A stretch of DNA of 64,000 nt from Flagellimonas maritima (GTDB lineage: Bacteria; Bacteroidota; Bacteroidia; Flavobacteriales; Flavobacteriaceae), in contig NZ_CP030104.1 of assembly GCF_003269425.1 (NCBI RefSeq), positions 921,001 through 985,000 on the forward strand. Direction: 5' to 3'. Both the position numbers and the translations under genes were made by a program. Below the pieces are notes generated by a model. That model searched no databases. It worked only from the letters and a program-made list of their open reading frames with translations, and was not told where the DNA came from. Position 1 is the first letter of the stretch, and every line of letters begins with the position of its first letter. Shown here piece by piece: positions 16,295 to 25,320 of this stretch.

Positions 16295-19144
16295 ATGAAT
16301 ACAGAAGTATTTGCCCAAAGGCACATTGGCATTTCAGAAAAAGACCTTCATCATATGTTTAAAACTATTGGGGTTGAAAACATGGAGCAATTGATTTCCG
16401 AAACTATCCCAGATGATATTAGACTAAAAGAACCGTTGAAACTCCCAGAAGGAATAAGCGAACATGGGTTCCTTTCCCATATTCAGCAATTATCACAAAA
16501 AAACAAGGTTTTCAAAACCTATATAGGATTGGGGTATCATGAGAGTTTAACACCGTCCGTAATCAAAAGAAACATTCTGGAAAACCCGGGCTGGTACACT
16601 GCTTATACGCCATACCAGGCCGAAATAGCCCAAGGCCGCTTGGAAGCCTTGTTGAATTTTCAGACCATGGTATGCGATTTAACGGGAATGGCGTTGGCAA
16701 ATGCTTCTCTTTTGGATGAAAGTACTGCTGCTGCTGAAGCAATGACCATGTTGTTTGACGTTCGCTCAAGACAACAAAAGAAAGACGGTGCACTTAAATT
16801 CTTTGTTTCCGAAGAAGTGATGCCCCAAACTTTAAGCTTGCTTCAGACAAGATCTACTCCACTTGGAATTGAATTGGTGATAGGCAACCATGAGGAATTT
16901 GACTTTTCCGAAGGGTTTTATGGTGCATTGCTACAATATCCCGGCAAACATGGTCAAGTACATGATTATGCAGATTTTGTGCAAAAGGCAAAAGTTAACG
17001 ACATTACAGTTGCCGTTGCCGCAGATATTCTCAGCTTGGTTTTATTGACCCCTCCTGGTGAATGGGGCGTGGACGTAGTGGTAGGCACAACGCAACGCTT
17101 TGGAATTCCTTTGGGGTATGGCGGGCCACATGCAGCGTTCTTTGCCACAAAAGAAGCCTACAAAAGAAGTATTCCGGGAAGAATCATAGGGGTTACAAGA
17201 GATACAGACGGTAATCGTGCATTGCGAATGGCACTACAGACCAGGGAGCAACATATTAAAAGGGATAAAGCGACTTCCAATATCTGTACGGCTCAGGTCC
17301 TGCTGGCCGTGATGGCGGGAATGTACGGGGTTTACCATGGACCGGACGGATTAAAATTCATCGCCAACAAGGTGCACGATACATCCAAACTTCTTTCCAA
17401 AGAACTCAAGAAACTGGGATTAGAACAAACAAACACTGCCTTTTTTGATACGATTAAAGTAAAGGTCCCGGATTCAAGAAAACTAAAGGCCATTGCTGAA
17501 AAAAACAACATCAATCTCAATTATATCGATGCTGAAACAGTTTCCGTTTCCCTGAACGAAGCTGTTTCCCAAAATGACCTCGAACTTTTAATTTCCTGTT
17601 TTTCCGAATTCCAAAATACGGAACAGAAAAATTCTTCTGCCGATAATACGGACGTAATTCCAAGTTCTTTGCAAAGAAAAGCTCCGTTTTTGGAGCACGA
17701 AGTCTTCAACTCCTATCATTCCGAAACAGAATTGATGCGTTACATCAAAAAATTGGAGCGAAAAGATCTTGCATTGAACCATTCGATGATTTCCTTGGGC
17801 AGTTGTACCATGAAATTGAATGCGGCATCTGAAATGCTTCCTTTAAGCTGGGCAAATTGGGGCAATATTCATCCTTTTGTACCGCTTGATCAGGCTGAGG
17901 GATATCAATCTGTTCTAAATGAACTTGAAAAACAACTGAATGTCATTACTGGATTTGCTGCAACGTCGTTGCAACCAAATTCGGGAGCGCAAGGTGAATA
18001 TGCTGGATTGATGACCATTAGGGCATATCACAAATCCCGCGGCGAAGAACATCGCAATATCTGCATCATCCCAGCATCAGCTCACGGAACCAATCCTGCA
18101 TCGGCCGTAATGGCAGGTATGAAAGTGGTCGTTACCAAAACCGATGAAAAAGGAAATATCGATGTTGCAGATTTAAAAGAAAAAGTACAATTACATTCCG
18201 AAAATCTTGCCGCCTTAATGGTAACATATCCTTCCACCCATGGCGTTTTTGAATCCTCTATTGTTCACATAACCGATTTGATCCATAAAAACGGTGGTCA
18301 GGTCTATATGGACGGCGCAAACATGAATGCCCAAGTAGGACTTACCAATCCAGCCGTCATCGGTGCCGATGTGTGTCATTTAAATCTACATAAAACTTTC
18401 GCCATACCCCATGGTGGTGGTGGCCCAGGTGTGGGACCAATATGCGTAGCCGAGCAATTAAAACCTTTTCTTCCCACGAACCCAGTGATTGAAACCGGAG
18501 GAGAAAAGGCAATTACCGCAATATCGGCAGCACCTTGGGGGAGTGCTCTGGCCTGTCTGATTTCGTACGGTTATATTAAAATGCTTGGGACAAAAGGACT
18601 AACAGCGTCCACAGAAATTGCGATTTTGAACGCCAACTATATCAAAGAAAAGCTCAAAGGTAAATTTGATGTTCTTTATGCAGGGGAAAAAGGAAGAGCT
18701 GCCCATGAAATGATTATCGATTGCAGACCTTTTAAAGTAAATGGCGTAGAAGTAACAGATATTGCCAAACGCCTTATGGATTACGGTTTTCATGCACCCA
18801 CCGTATCCTTTCCTGTCGCTGGGACCATGATGATAGAACCTACGGAAAGTGAGAGTCTTTCAGAATTGGATAGATTTTGCAATGCAATGATAGCTATTCG
18901 TGAAGAGATAGATGAGGTGAGTACAGAAGACCACAACAACGTGCTTAAAAATGCACCACACACCTTAGAAATGGTGACAAGCGATAATTGGGACTATCCC
19001 TACAGCAGGCAAAAAGCTGCTTTTCCGTTAGCTTATGTTCACGAAAATAAGTTTTGGCCATCAATCAGAAGAACCGATGAAGCGTTTGGGGATCGTAATT
19101 TAATTTGTACGTGTGCACCTATTGAGGCTTATGCCGAAGCATAG
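16295..19144 (+). CDS. gcvP: glycine dehydrogenase (aminomethyl-transferring), P protein
   Basis: 949 residues from the ATG at 16295, the normal length of the fused alpha2-type P protein; an in-frame ATG 84 bases upstream lies before the predicted promoter. It begins N-T-E-V-F-A-Q-R-H-I-G. The PLP lysine is Lys700 in L-H-K-T-F-A-I-P-H-G-G-G-G-P-G. The enzyme decarboxylates glycine and passes the aminomethyl group to lipoylated GcvH. The H and T proteins are not in this window, which is common in this family. Confidence 0.97.
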   Translation: MNTEVFAQRHIGISEKDLHHMFKTIGVENMEQLISETIPDDIRLKEPLKLPEGISEHGFLSHIQQLSQKNKVFKTYIGLGYHESLTPSVIKRNILENPGWYTAYTPYQAEIAQGRLEALLNFQTMVCDLTGMALANASLLDESTAAAEAMTMLFDVRSRQQKKDGALKFFVSEEVMPQTLSLLQTRSTPLGIELVIGNHEEFDFSEGFYGALLQYPGKHGQVHDYADFVQKAKVNDITVAVAADILSLVLLTPPGEWGVDVVVGTTQRFGIPLGYGGPHAAFFATKEAYKRSIPGRIIGVTRDTDGNRALRMALQTREQHIKRDKATSNICTAQVLLAVMAGMYGVYHGPDGLKFIANKVHDTSKLLSKELKKLGLEQTNTAFFDTIKVKVPDSRKLKAIAEKNNINLNYIDAETVSVSLNEAVSQNDLELLISCFSEFQNTEQKNSSADNTDVIPSSLQRKAPFLEHEVFNSYHSETELMRYIKKLERKDLALNHSMISLGSCTMKLNAASEMLPLSWANWGNIHPFVPLDQAEGYQSVLNELEKQLNVITGFAATSLQPNSGAQGEYAGLMTIRAYHKSRGEEHRNICIIPASAHGTNPASAVMAGMKVVVTKTDEKGNIDVADLKEKVQLHSENLAALMVTYPSTHGVFESSIVHITDLIHKNGGQVYMDGANMNAQVGLTNPAVIGADVCHLNLHKTFAIPHGGGGPGVGPICVAEQLKPFLPTNPVIETGGEKAITAISAAPWGSALACLISYGYIKMLGTKGLTASTEIAILNANYIKEKLKGKFDVLYAGEKGRAAHEMIIDCRPFKVNGVEVTDIAKRLMDYGFHAPTVSFPVAGTMMIEPTESESLSELDRFCNAMIAIREEIDEVSTEDHNNVLKNAPHTLEMVTSDNWDYPYSRQKAAFPLAYVHENKFWPSIRRTDEAFGDRNLICTCAPIEAYAEA

Positions 19145-19305
19145 CCCGGGTATTGATATAGCTATAAAAACCACTGATTTCTTTGGTAAATCAAGGACTT
19201 TTATCTTTTCTCGCCCAAGAATAGTACACTTGAACATCGTAGGTGTTATTATGCATGCATAATAAAATAAAATATGGTAACTAACTTTACGCTTAAAACC
19301 TCAAT

Positions 19306-20364
19306 ATGAAAATTGGCATCACCGGTACCGGAAGTTATATTCCATCGATTATCACAAAAAATGAAGACTTTTTAGACCATGAGTTTTTAGGGAGCGATGG
19401 AGCAACTTTTGGGGACAACAATCCTGTCATCATTGAAAAATTCAAGTCCATCACAGGAATTGCAGAACGGCGTTACGCCCAAGCTGAATTAAAAACCTCG
19501 GATTTGGGGTATTTGGCCGCAGAAAGGGCGATTGAAGATGCAGGGATAGAGAAGGAATCGCTGGACTATATCATTTTTGCACATAATTTTGGAGATTTGA
19601 CACCTGGAAAAATCCAAGGCGATACATTACCTAGTTTGGCAACAAGGGTGAAACATTTGTTGAAAATCAAAAACCCAAAGTGTGTGGCCTATGATATGAT
19701 TTTTGGATGCCCTGGCTGGATCGAAGGAGTCATCCAAGCCAATGCATTTATCAAAAGTGGTCTGGCAAAAAAATGCCTTGTTATCGGTGGCGAAACACTT
19801 TCCAGGGTCATAGACGAATATGACCGTGATAGTATGATTTTTTCAGATGGTGCAGGTGCAGCTATAATCCAAGCTGATCAAGAATCGAGCGAAATACTTT
19901 CACATATTTCTGCCACTTACGCCAATGAAGAAGCATATTACCTCTTTTTCGATAAAACCAATGATAGTGAGGGATGCTCGAATACGAGGTATATAAAAAT
20001 GCACGGGCGAAAAATATATGAATTTGCATGTACCCATGTTCCCAAAGCCATGGCCACTTGCTTGAATGAAAGTGGAGTGTCCATAGATGAGATAAAAAAA
20101 GTCTTTATCCATCAAGCCAATGAAAAAATGGACGAAGCCATTATAAAGCGATTTTATAGAATATATGATAAGGAAGCTCCAAAAGACATTATGCCAATGA
20201 GCATCCATAAACTGGGCAACAGTTCCGTGGCAACTATCCCAACATTATTTGATTTGGTACGAAAGGGGGAACTGGACCAACATGAAATAAAAAAGGGAGA
20301 TGTTGTTATCTTTGCAAGCGTTGGCGCTGGTATGAACATCAACGCCATTGTTTACAGATATTAA
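19306..20364 (+). CDS. 3-oxoacyl-ACP synthase III family (KAS III-like) protein
   Basis: 352 residues. It starts I-G-I-T-G-T-G-S-Y-I-P, the usual KAS III opening. The catalytic triad is visible: Cys135 in F-G-C-P-G-W, His in F-I-H-Q-A-N, and Asn in K-L-G-N-S-S. Such enzymes condense an acyl-CoA with malonyl-ACP or make branched or special acyl chains. The stop codon is directly followed by the ATG of a methyltransferase-like gene, and a family 2 glycosyltransferase follows, pointing to a specialised lipid or glycolipid pathway and away from housekeeping FabH. The precise substrate is unknown. Confidence 0.85.
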   Translation: MKIGITGTGSYIPSIITKNEDFLDHEFLGSDGATFGDNNPVIIEKFKSITGIAERRYAQAELKTSDLGYLAAERAIEDAGIEKESLDYIIFAHNFGDLTPGKIQGDTLPSLATRVKHLLKIKNPKCVAYDMIFGCPGWIEGVIQANAFIKSGLAKKCLVIGGETLSRVIDEYDRDSMIFSDGAGAAIIQADQESSEILSHISATYANEEAYYLFFDKTNDSEGCSNTRYIKMHGRKIYEFACTHVPKAMATCLNESGVSIDEIKKVFIHQANEKMDEAIIKRFYRIYDKEAPKDIMPMSIHKLGNSSVATIPTLFDLVRKGELDQHEIKKGDVVIFASVGAGMNINAIVYRY

Positions 20365-20889
20365 ATGTACGAAAACAACTTTCCCAACAAACGTTATAAA
20401 CACACATTGGCATTTTTGCAAAAGCACATAGCTACTTCGGAATCTATTTTGGATTTGGGTGTGGAAAATCCGTTTTCAGAAATCATGAAGTCTAAAGGAT
20501 ATCAGGTTGAAAACACAGGAGGAGAGGATTTGGACGTTGATTTTGAAACAGTCACCAATAGTAACGCCGATGTGATTACCGCTTTTGAGATTTTCGAACA
20601 TTTGGTCGCTCCTTTTAATGTGCTAAAAGAAACGAGGGCAAAAAAATTGGTAGCTAGCATACCTATGCGGTTATGGTTTACATCCGCATACCGAAGCAAG
20701 ACGGATCCTTGGGACCGACACTATCACGAATTTGAGGATTGGCAGTTTGATTGGCTTTTGGAAAAAGCAGGGTGGACTATAAAGGACAGTGCCAAATGGA
20801 CAAATCCAACCAAGAAAATAGGGGTTAGGCCATTATTGCGGTTTTTTACACCTCGGTATTACATCGTCTACGCAGAGCGAAAGTCCTGA
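20365..20889 (+). CDS. class I SAM methyltransferase-like protein
   Basis: 174 residues beginning immediately after the KAS III-like stop. Motif I is S-I-L-D-L-G-V-E-N-P-F, less Gly-rich than usual; the acidic residue of the second strand and the A-F-E-I-F-E-H-L segment are typical of the methyltransferase_11/23 group. The C-terminal half contains H-Y-H-E-F-E. Translation is probably coupled to the KAS III gene. It may modify the product of its neighbours. The weak glycine motif leaves open a non-catalytic role. Confidence 0.65.
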   Translation: MYENNFPNKRYKHTLAFLQKHIATSESILDLGVENPFSEIMKSKGYQVENTGGEDLDVDFETVTNSNADVITAFEIFEHLVAPFNVLKETRAKKLVASIPMRLWFTSAYRSKTDPWDRHYHEFEDWQFDWLLEKAGWTIKDSAKWTNPTKKIGVRPLLRFFTPRYYIVYAERKS

Positions 20890-21043
20890 CCTTTACAATT
20901 CCGAGCACAGTCGAGAAATATTTTATTAGGCGAAGTATTCATCATAAAGGAGTTAAGTACGAAAGGTTAATCACTCATCCCCTATTTTCAAAGAACATAA
21001 AATTTCTTTCGGATAAGTGGTCGGTTTTTTGGAATTTTAGCAT

Positions 21044-21913
21044 ATGCGAATAAGCATCATCATTCCTGCACATAACGAAGCTAAATATTTGGGCGATTGT
21101 TTGGATGCTCTTGTTGCCCAAACCTCTACTCCAGATGAGGTGTTGATTGTAGACGACAATTCCAGTGATGATACTTTTTCCATTGCTTCAACATACTCGG
21201 ACAAGTTCGATTGGATACGAGTGTTTCAACGAAAATCGATAGACGAACATATTCCCGGAAAAAAGGTGGTGGATACTTTTAATTTTGGACTGCAACATGC
21301 TTCGGGCTTCGACCTAATAGGAAAGTTCGATGCCGATATAATACTTCCACCCAACTATTTTGAAGTCATGCTGAACCATTTTCAAAGCAACTGGAAATTG
21401 GGAATGTGCTCTGGATTGCTCTACGTTAATAAAGAAAAAAAATGGGTCTATGAAAATATAGCTGATAAAGACCATATTCGAGGCCCCATAAAATTATATC
21501 ACAAAGCCTGTTTCAATAAAATTGATGGATTACGTCCAGGAGTAGGTTGGGATACCGTGGATGTACTTTTGGCCAAATACCACGATTTTGAAATCAAAAC
21601 CGATTCAAGTCTAAAAGTAGAGCATCTTCGCCCCACGGGACATGGATACAGTTCCAAAAATTATAAAGCAAAGGGCGAAGCATTGTACAAAATGCGCTAC
21701 GGAATCCTGCTCACAAAAATAGCTGCGCTTAAGATGGCCTGGCAAGCAAAAAATCCTAATCTTTTTTTTCAAATGCTCATTGGTCATTCCAAAGCGGCCA
21801 TCCGTCAATTACCAAGATATGTTTCCAAGGAAGAAGGTATTTTTATACGAAAGTATCGGTGGAAGGGTATTTGGAGCAAAATATCCAGAAACAATTTCTC
21901 TAGCCAATCCTAA
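21044..21913 (+). CDS. family 2 glycosyltransferase
   Basis: 289 residues of GT-A type. It begins I-S-I-I-I-P-A-H-N-E, with D-D-N-S-S-D for nucleotide binding, G-K-F-D-A-D (D-x-D metal site) near residue 98 and a later W-D-T-V-D acidic motif. No membrane helices, so it acts at the cytoplasmic face. It is third in the same-strand group with the KAS III-like and methyltransferase-like genes, 154 bp after the latter. A glycolipid or surface-glycan step is inferred. Confidence 0.85.
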   Translation: MRISIIIPAHNEAKYLGDCLDALVAQTSTPDEVLIVDDNSSDDTFSIASTYSDKFDWIRVFQRKSIDEHIPGKKVVDTFNFGLQHASGFDLIGKFDADIILPPNYFEVMLNHFQSNWKLGMCSGLLYVNKEKKWVYENIADKDHIRGPIKLYHKACFNKIDGLRPGVGWDTVDVLLAKYHDFEIKTDSSLKVEHLRPTGHGYSSKNYKAKGEALYKMRYGILLTKIAALKMAWQAKNPNLFFQMLIGHSKAAIRQLPRYVSKEEGIFIRKYRWKGIWSKISRNNFSSQS

Positions 21914-22081
21914 AAAGAGATTAATTATTGTCTTATAATTTTGATTTTATTTAAAATATCAATCAATAGGACTACAAGAAAGTGAAGCGAATACTATTTA
22001 AAAGTTGAGTTATTTTCTGATAGCCTTAAAAGACATTGCTTTCAACACATATCAAAAATTAAATACATTTCACCATAATTA

Positions 22082-22089
22082 TATATTTG
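22082..22089 (+). promoter_or_regulatory. putative -7 box upstream of the repeat protein gene
   Basis: TATATTTG fits TAnnTTTG and would give a leader of about 100 nt. The rest of the 283-bp spacer from 21914 to 22196 is AT-rich and shows no other clear signal. Confidence 0.3.
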
Positions 22090-22196
22090 ATAACCAATAG
22101 GTTAACTCAAAATGTCCATTCATCAATTAAGACCCTTTAAAACCATATTGAAAAAGTAATTTGAGAATAGAACAACTATTGAAATTTACTTACAAA

Positions 22197-25100
22197 ATGG
22201 AAAAAGTTCAGATAATAACTCAAAATCTATCTATAGGGAAAATCTTTTGCAGCTTTATTTTAACTTTTTTTTACTTTTTACAAATACAATCTGTCAATGC
22301 CCAGGTACCGGGTGAAAGCTATTTTGATGATAATGGACACATTGAATATATTTACGGGAATTACCCCCTTATTATATCTGTTCCTCATGGAGGATATTTG
22401 CAGCCTGATGAAATAGCGGATAGGGATTGTAATGGATGTACCTATCAGCCGGATTTATTTACACAAGAATTGGGAAAGGAAATAACCGAGTCGTTTTTCA
22501 ATCAAACAGGATACTATCCCCATGTCATTATAACCTTGCTCCATAGGCGTAAATTAGATACTAATCGCTCAATCGATACCGGTGCGGATGGTGATTTAAT
22601 TGCTGAGCAAGCATGGGAAGCCCACCAAGATTTTATAGAATCGGCAAAAGAAGATGTTATTCAAGATTTCGATAGGGGATTATTCGTAGAACTTCACGGG
22701 CATGGCCACCCCAAACAACGAGTGGAGTTGGGCTATATATTGGACAATACGCAATTAGCCTATACCGATGAAACTTTGAACACACCATTAAATATTAATA
22801 ATAACAGCATTAGATCATTGATTTATGACAATCAATTATCATTGGAACATTCAGAATTATTAAGAGGCCCTTTGAGTTTTGGTTCATTGCTCGTGCAAAA
22901 AGGCTATCCCGCAGTACCCAGCCCAGAAGATTTCTTTCCATTAGCAGACGATCCCTTCTTTAATGGAGGCTATAATACGTTTTTGCATGGATCTAGAAAT
23001 AATGGTGGTCCTATCGATTCGTTTCAAATTGAATGTGATCAAAATATTAGAATCAATGGTGGGGAGGAAGCTAGACAACAATTTGCAGTATCCGCAGCAC
23101 TTTCCTTACACCAATTTTTAAGCTTGCACTATGGTATCGGCATAATTGATTTTGATAACGATGGCGCTTTAAGCGATGTAGATTGTAATGACTTTGATGC
23201 CACAATAAATCCAAATGCCGAAGAGGTTCCATACAACGGCATTGATGACGACTGCAATCCGGACACGCCAGACGATGACCTTGACGGGGATGGCTTTGTC
23301 AACTCAGAAGACTGCGACGATACCGATGCACAAATAAATCCAAATGCTGAAGAGGTTCCATACAACGGTATCGATGATGACTGCAACCCGGACACGCCCG
23401 ATGATGACCTCGATGGGGACGGTTTTGTCAACGCAGAAGACTGCGACGATAACGATGCGACCATAAATCCAAATGTCGAAGAGGTTCCATACAATGGCAT
23501 TGATGACGACTGCAATCCAGATACGGCCGATGATGACCTCGATGGGGACAGTTTTGTCAACGCAGACGACTGTGACGATACCGATGCAAAAATAAATCCA
23601 AATGCCGAAGAGATTCCGTACAACGGCATTGATGATGACTGCAACCTGGATACGCCCGATGATGATCTCGACGGGGACGGCTATGTCAACGCAGACGACT
23701 GTGACGATACCGATGCACAAATAAATCCAAATGCCGAAGAGGTTCCATACAACGGCATTGATGACGATTGCAACCCCGATACGCCAGACGATGACCTTGA
23801 CAGTGATGGATTCATTAACGTCGATGATTGCGACGATAACGATGCGACCATAAATCCAAATGTCGAAGAGGTTCCATACAACGGCATTGATGACGACTGC
23901 AACCCCGATACGCCCGACGATGACCTTGACGGGGACGGATTCATTAACGTCAACGATTGCGACGATAACGACGCCGCTATAAATCAAGATGCTGAAGAGG
24001 TTCCATACAACGGCATTGATGACGATTGCAACCCCGATACGCCAGACGATGACCTTGACGGGGACGGTTTTGTCAACGCAGACGACTGCGACGATAACGA
24101 TGTGACAATAAATCCTGATGCCGAAGAGGTTCCATACAACGGCATTGATGACGATTGCAACCCCGATACGCCAGACGATGACCTTGACGGTGATGGATTC
24201 ATTAACGTCGATGATTGCGACGATACCGACGCCGCTATAAATCCAAATGCCGAAGAGGTTCCATACAACGGCATTGATGACGATTGCAACCCGGACACGC
24301 CCGATGATGACCTCGATGGGGACGGTTTTGTCAACGCAGAAGACTGCGACGATAACGATGCGACCATAAATCCAAATGTCGAAGAGGTTCCATACAACGG
24401 CATTGATGACGACTGCAACCCCGATAAGCCCGACGATGACCTTGACGGTGATGGATTCATTAACGTCAACGATTGCGACGATACAGACGCCACAATAAAT
24501 CCAAATGCCGAAGAGATTGCCTACAACGGCATTGATGATGACTGCAATCTGGATACGCCAGACGATGACCTGGATGGGGATGGCTTTGTCAACTCAGACG
24601 ACTGCGACGATAACGATGCGACCATAAATCCAAATGTCGAAGAGGTTCCATACAACGGCATTGATGACGATTGCAACCCCGATACGCCCGACGATGACCT
24701 TGACGGGGACGGATTCATTAACGTCAACGATTGCGACGATAACGACGCCGCTATAAATCAAGATGCTGAAGAGGTTCCATACAACGGCATTGATGACGAT
24801 TGCAACCCCGATACGCCAGACGATGACCTTGACGGGGACGGTTTTGTCAACGCAGACGACTGCGACGATAACGATGTGACAATAAATCCTGATGCCGAAG
24901 AAATCCCAAATAATGGTATTGACGATGATTGCGATGCGACAACATTGGACAAAAATGATACGGGTATCACTGAAATCACTGAAAAACCTGAAGATAAAAG
25001 TTTTGTGATTTATCCTGTCCCTACTAAAGAACTGCTGTATATTTCCGGACCGGAAAATACCTTATATAAGGTTTCGGTTTTTGATGGTAATGGAAGATTG

Positions 25101-25226
25101 GTGCTTGTGGATGAGGTTCAGGATATATTGAATCTTGACCAGTTACAGGAAGGAGTCTATACGCTGATATTTCTGGATTCAAAGAATTTAAGGAAATTCA
25201 TAAAGAAAATCGCTATAAGTAAATAG
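22197..25226 (+). CDS. secreted N-formylglutamate-amidohydrolase-like protein with 14 Asp-rich metal-binding repeats and a T9SS tail
   Basis: 1009 residues from ATG 22197 (an upstream TTG start is possible). Signal peptide ends S-V-N-A-Q. Residues of about 45-310 resemble the N-formylglutamate amidohydrolase fold: S-V-P-H-G-G, R-K-L-D-T-N-R, E-L-H-G-H-G-H-P and a late acidic F-Q-I-E. Then come fourteen 43-residue repeats with consensus D-D-L-D-G-D-G-F-V-N and N-G-I-D-D-D-C-N, each with two Cys, like MopE/thrombospondin-3-type Ca/Cu-binding repeats. The last 85 or so residues (F-V-I-Y-P-V-P-T to K-K-I-A-I-S-K) are a type A T9SS sorting domain, so it should be exported by the PorV-containing machinery to the cell surface. 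The substrate is unknown. Confidence 0.85.
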   Translation: MEKVQIITQNLSIGKIFCSFILTFFYFLQIQSVNAQVPGESYFDDNGHIEYIYGNYPLIISVPHGGYLQPDEIADRDCNGCTYQPDLFTQELGKEITESFFNQTGYYPHVIITLLHRRKLDTNRSIDTGADGDLIAEQAWEAHQDFIESAKEDVIQDFDRGLFVELHGHGHPKQRVELGYILDNTQLAYTDETLNTPLNINNNSIRSLIYDNQLSLEHSELLRGPLSFGSLLVQKGYPAVPSPEDFFPLADDPFFNGGYNTFLHGSRNNGGPIDSFQIECDQNIRINGGEEARQQFAVSAALSLHQFLSLHYGIGIIDFDNDGALSDVDCNDFDATINPNAEEVPYNGIDDDCNPDTPDDDLDGDGFVNSEDCDDTDAQINPNAEEVPYNGIDDDCNPDTPDDDLDGDGFVNAEDCDDNDATINPNVEEVPYNGIDDDCNPDTADDDLDGDSFVNADDCDDTDAKINPNAEEIPYNGIDDDCNLDTPDDDLDGDGYVNADDCDDTDAQINPNAEEVPYNGIDDDCNPDTPDDDLDSDGFINVDDCDDNDATINPNVEEVPYNGIDDDCNPDTPDDDLDGDGFINVNDCDDNDAAINQDAEEVPYNGIDDDCNPDTPDDDLDGDGFVNADDCDDNDVTINPDAEEVPYNGIDDDCNPDTPDDDLDGDGFINVDDCDDTDAAINPNAEEVPYNGIDDDCNPDTPDDDLDGDGFVNAEDCDDNDATINPNVEEVPYNGIDDDCNPDKPDDDLDGDGFINVNDCDDTDATINPNAEEIAYNGIDDDCNLDTPDDDLDGDGFVNSDDCDDNDATINPNVEEVPYNGIDDDCNPDTPDDDLDGDGFINVNDCDDNDAAINQDAEEVPYNGIDDDCNPDTPDDDLDGDGFVNADDCDDNDVTINPDAEEIPNNGIDDDCDATTLDKNDTGITEITEKPEDKSFVIYPVPTKELLYISGPENTLYKVSVFDGNGRLVLVDEVQDILNLDQLQEGVYTLIFLDSKNLRKFIKKIAISK
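23145..24950 (+). repeat. 14 tandem copies of a 129-bp coding repeat
   Basis: Fourteen in-frame units of exactly 43 codons. The first and last are the most divergent. Units 7-8 and 13-14 are almost identical, and units 6 and 12 are also close, so a block of units was duplicated recently. Copy number is likely unstable and assembly collapse is possible here. Confidence 0.95.
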
Positions 25227-25320
25227 GAAACAATTATTTCTAAAATAGAAAATGATATAACCTATTCATTCTTAATATCAGGATACCAAATCATCGGAAT
25301 AAAAGATTTTTGTTCTCAAA

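Noticed and set aside
23145..24950. CRISPR-like regular repeats
   Set aside because: The period is 129 bp with no unique spacers, the repeats are in frame and translate to a protein repeat, and there are no cas genes.
23129..24979. Several long open frames on the minus strand across the repeat region (70-230 codons)
   Set aside because: They are antisense images of the 129-bp coding repeats: Ser-rich or Val/Ile-rich monotonous sequences, with no start context, and the plus-strand frame has the signal peptide, enzyme domain and sorting tail.
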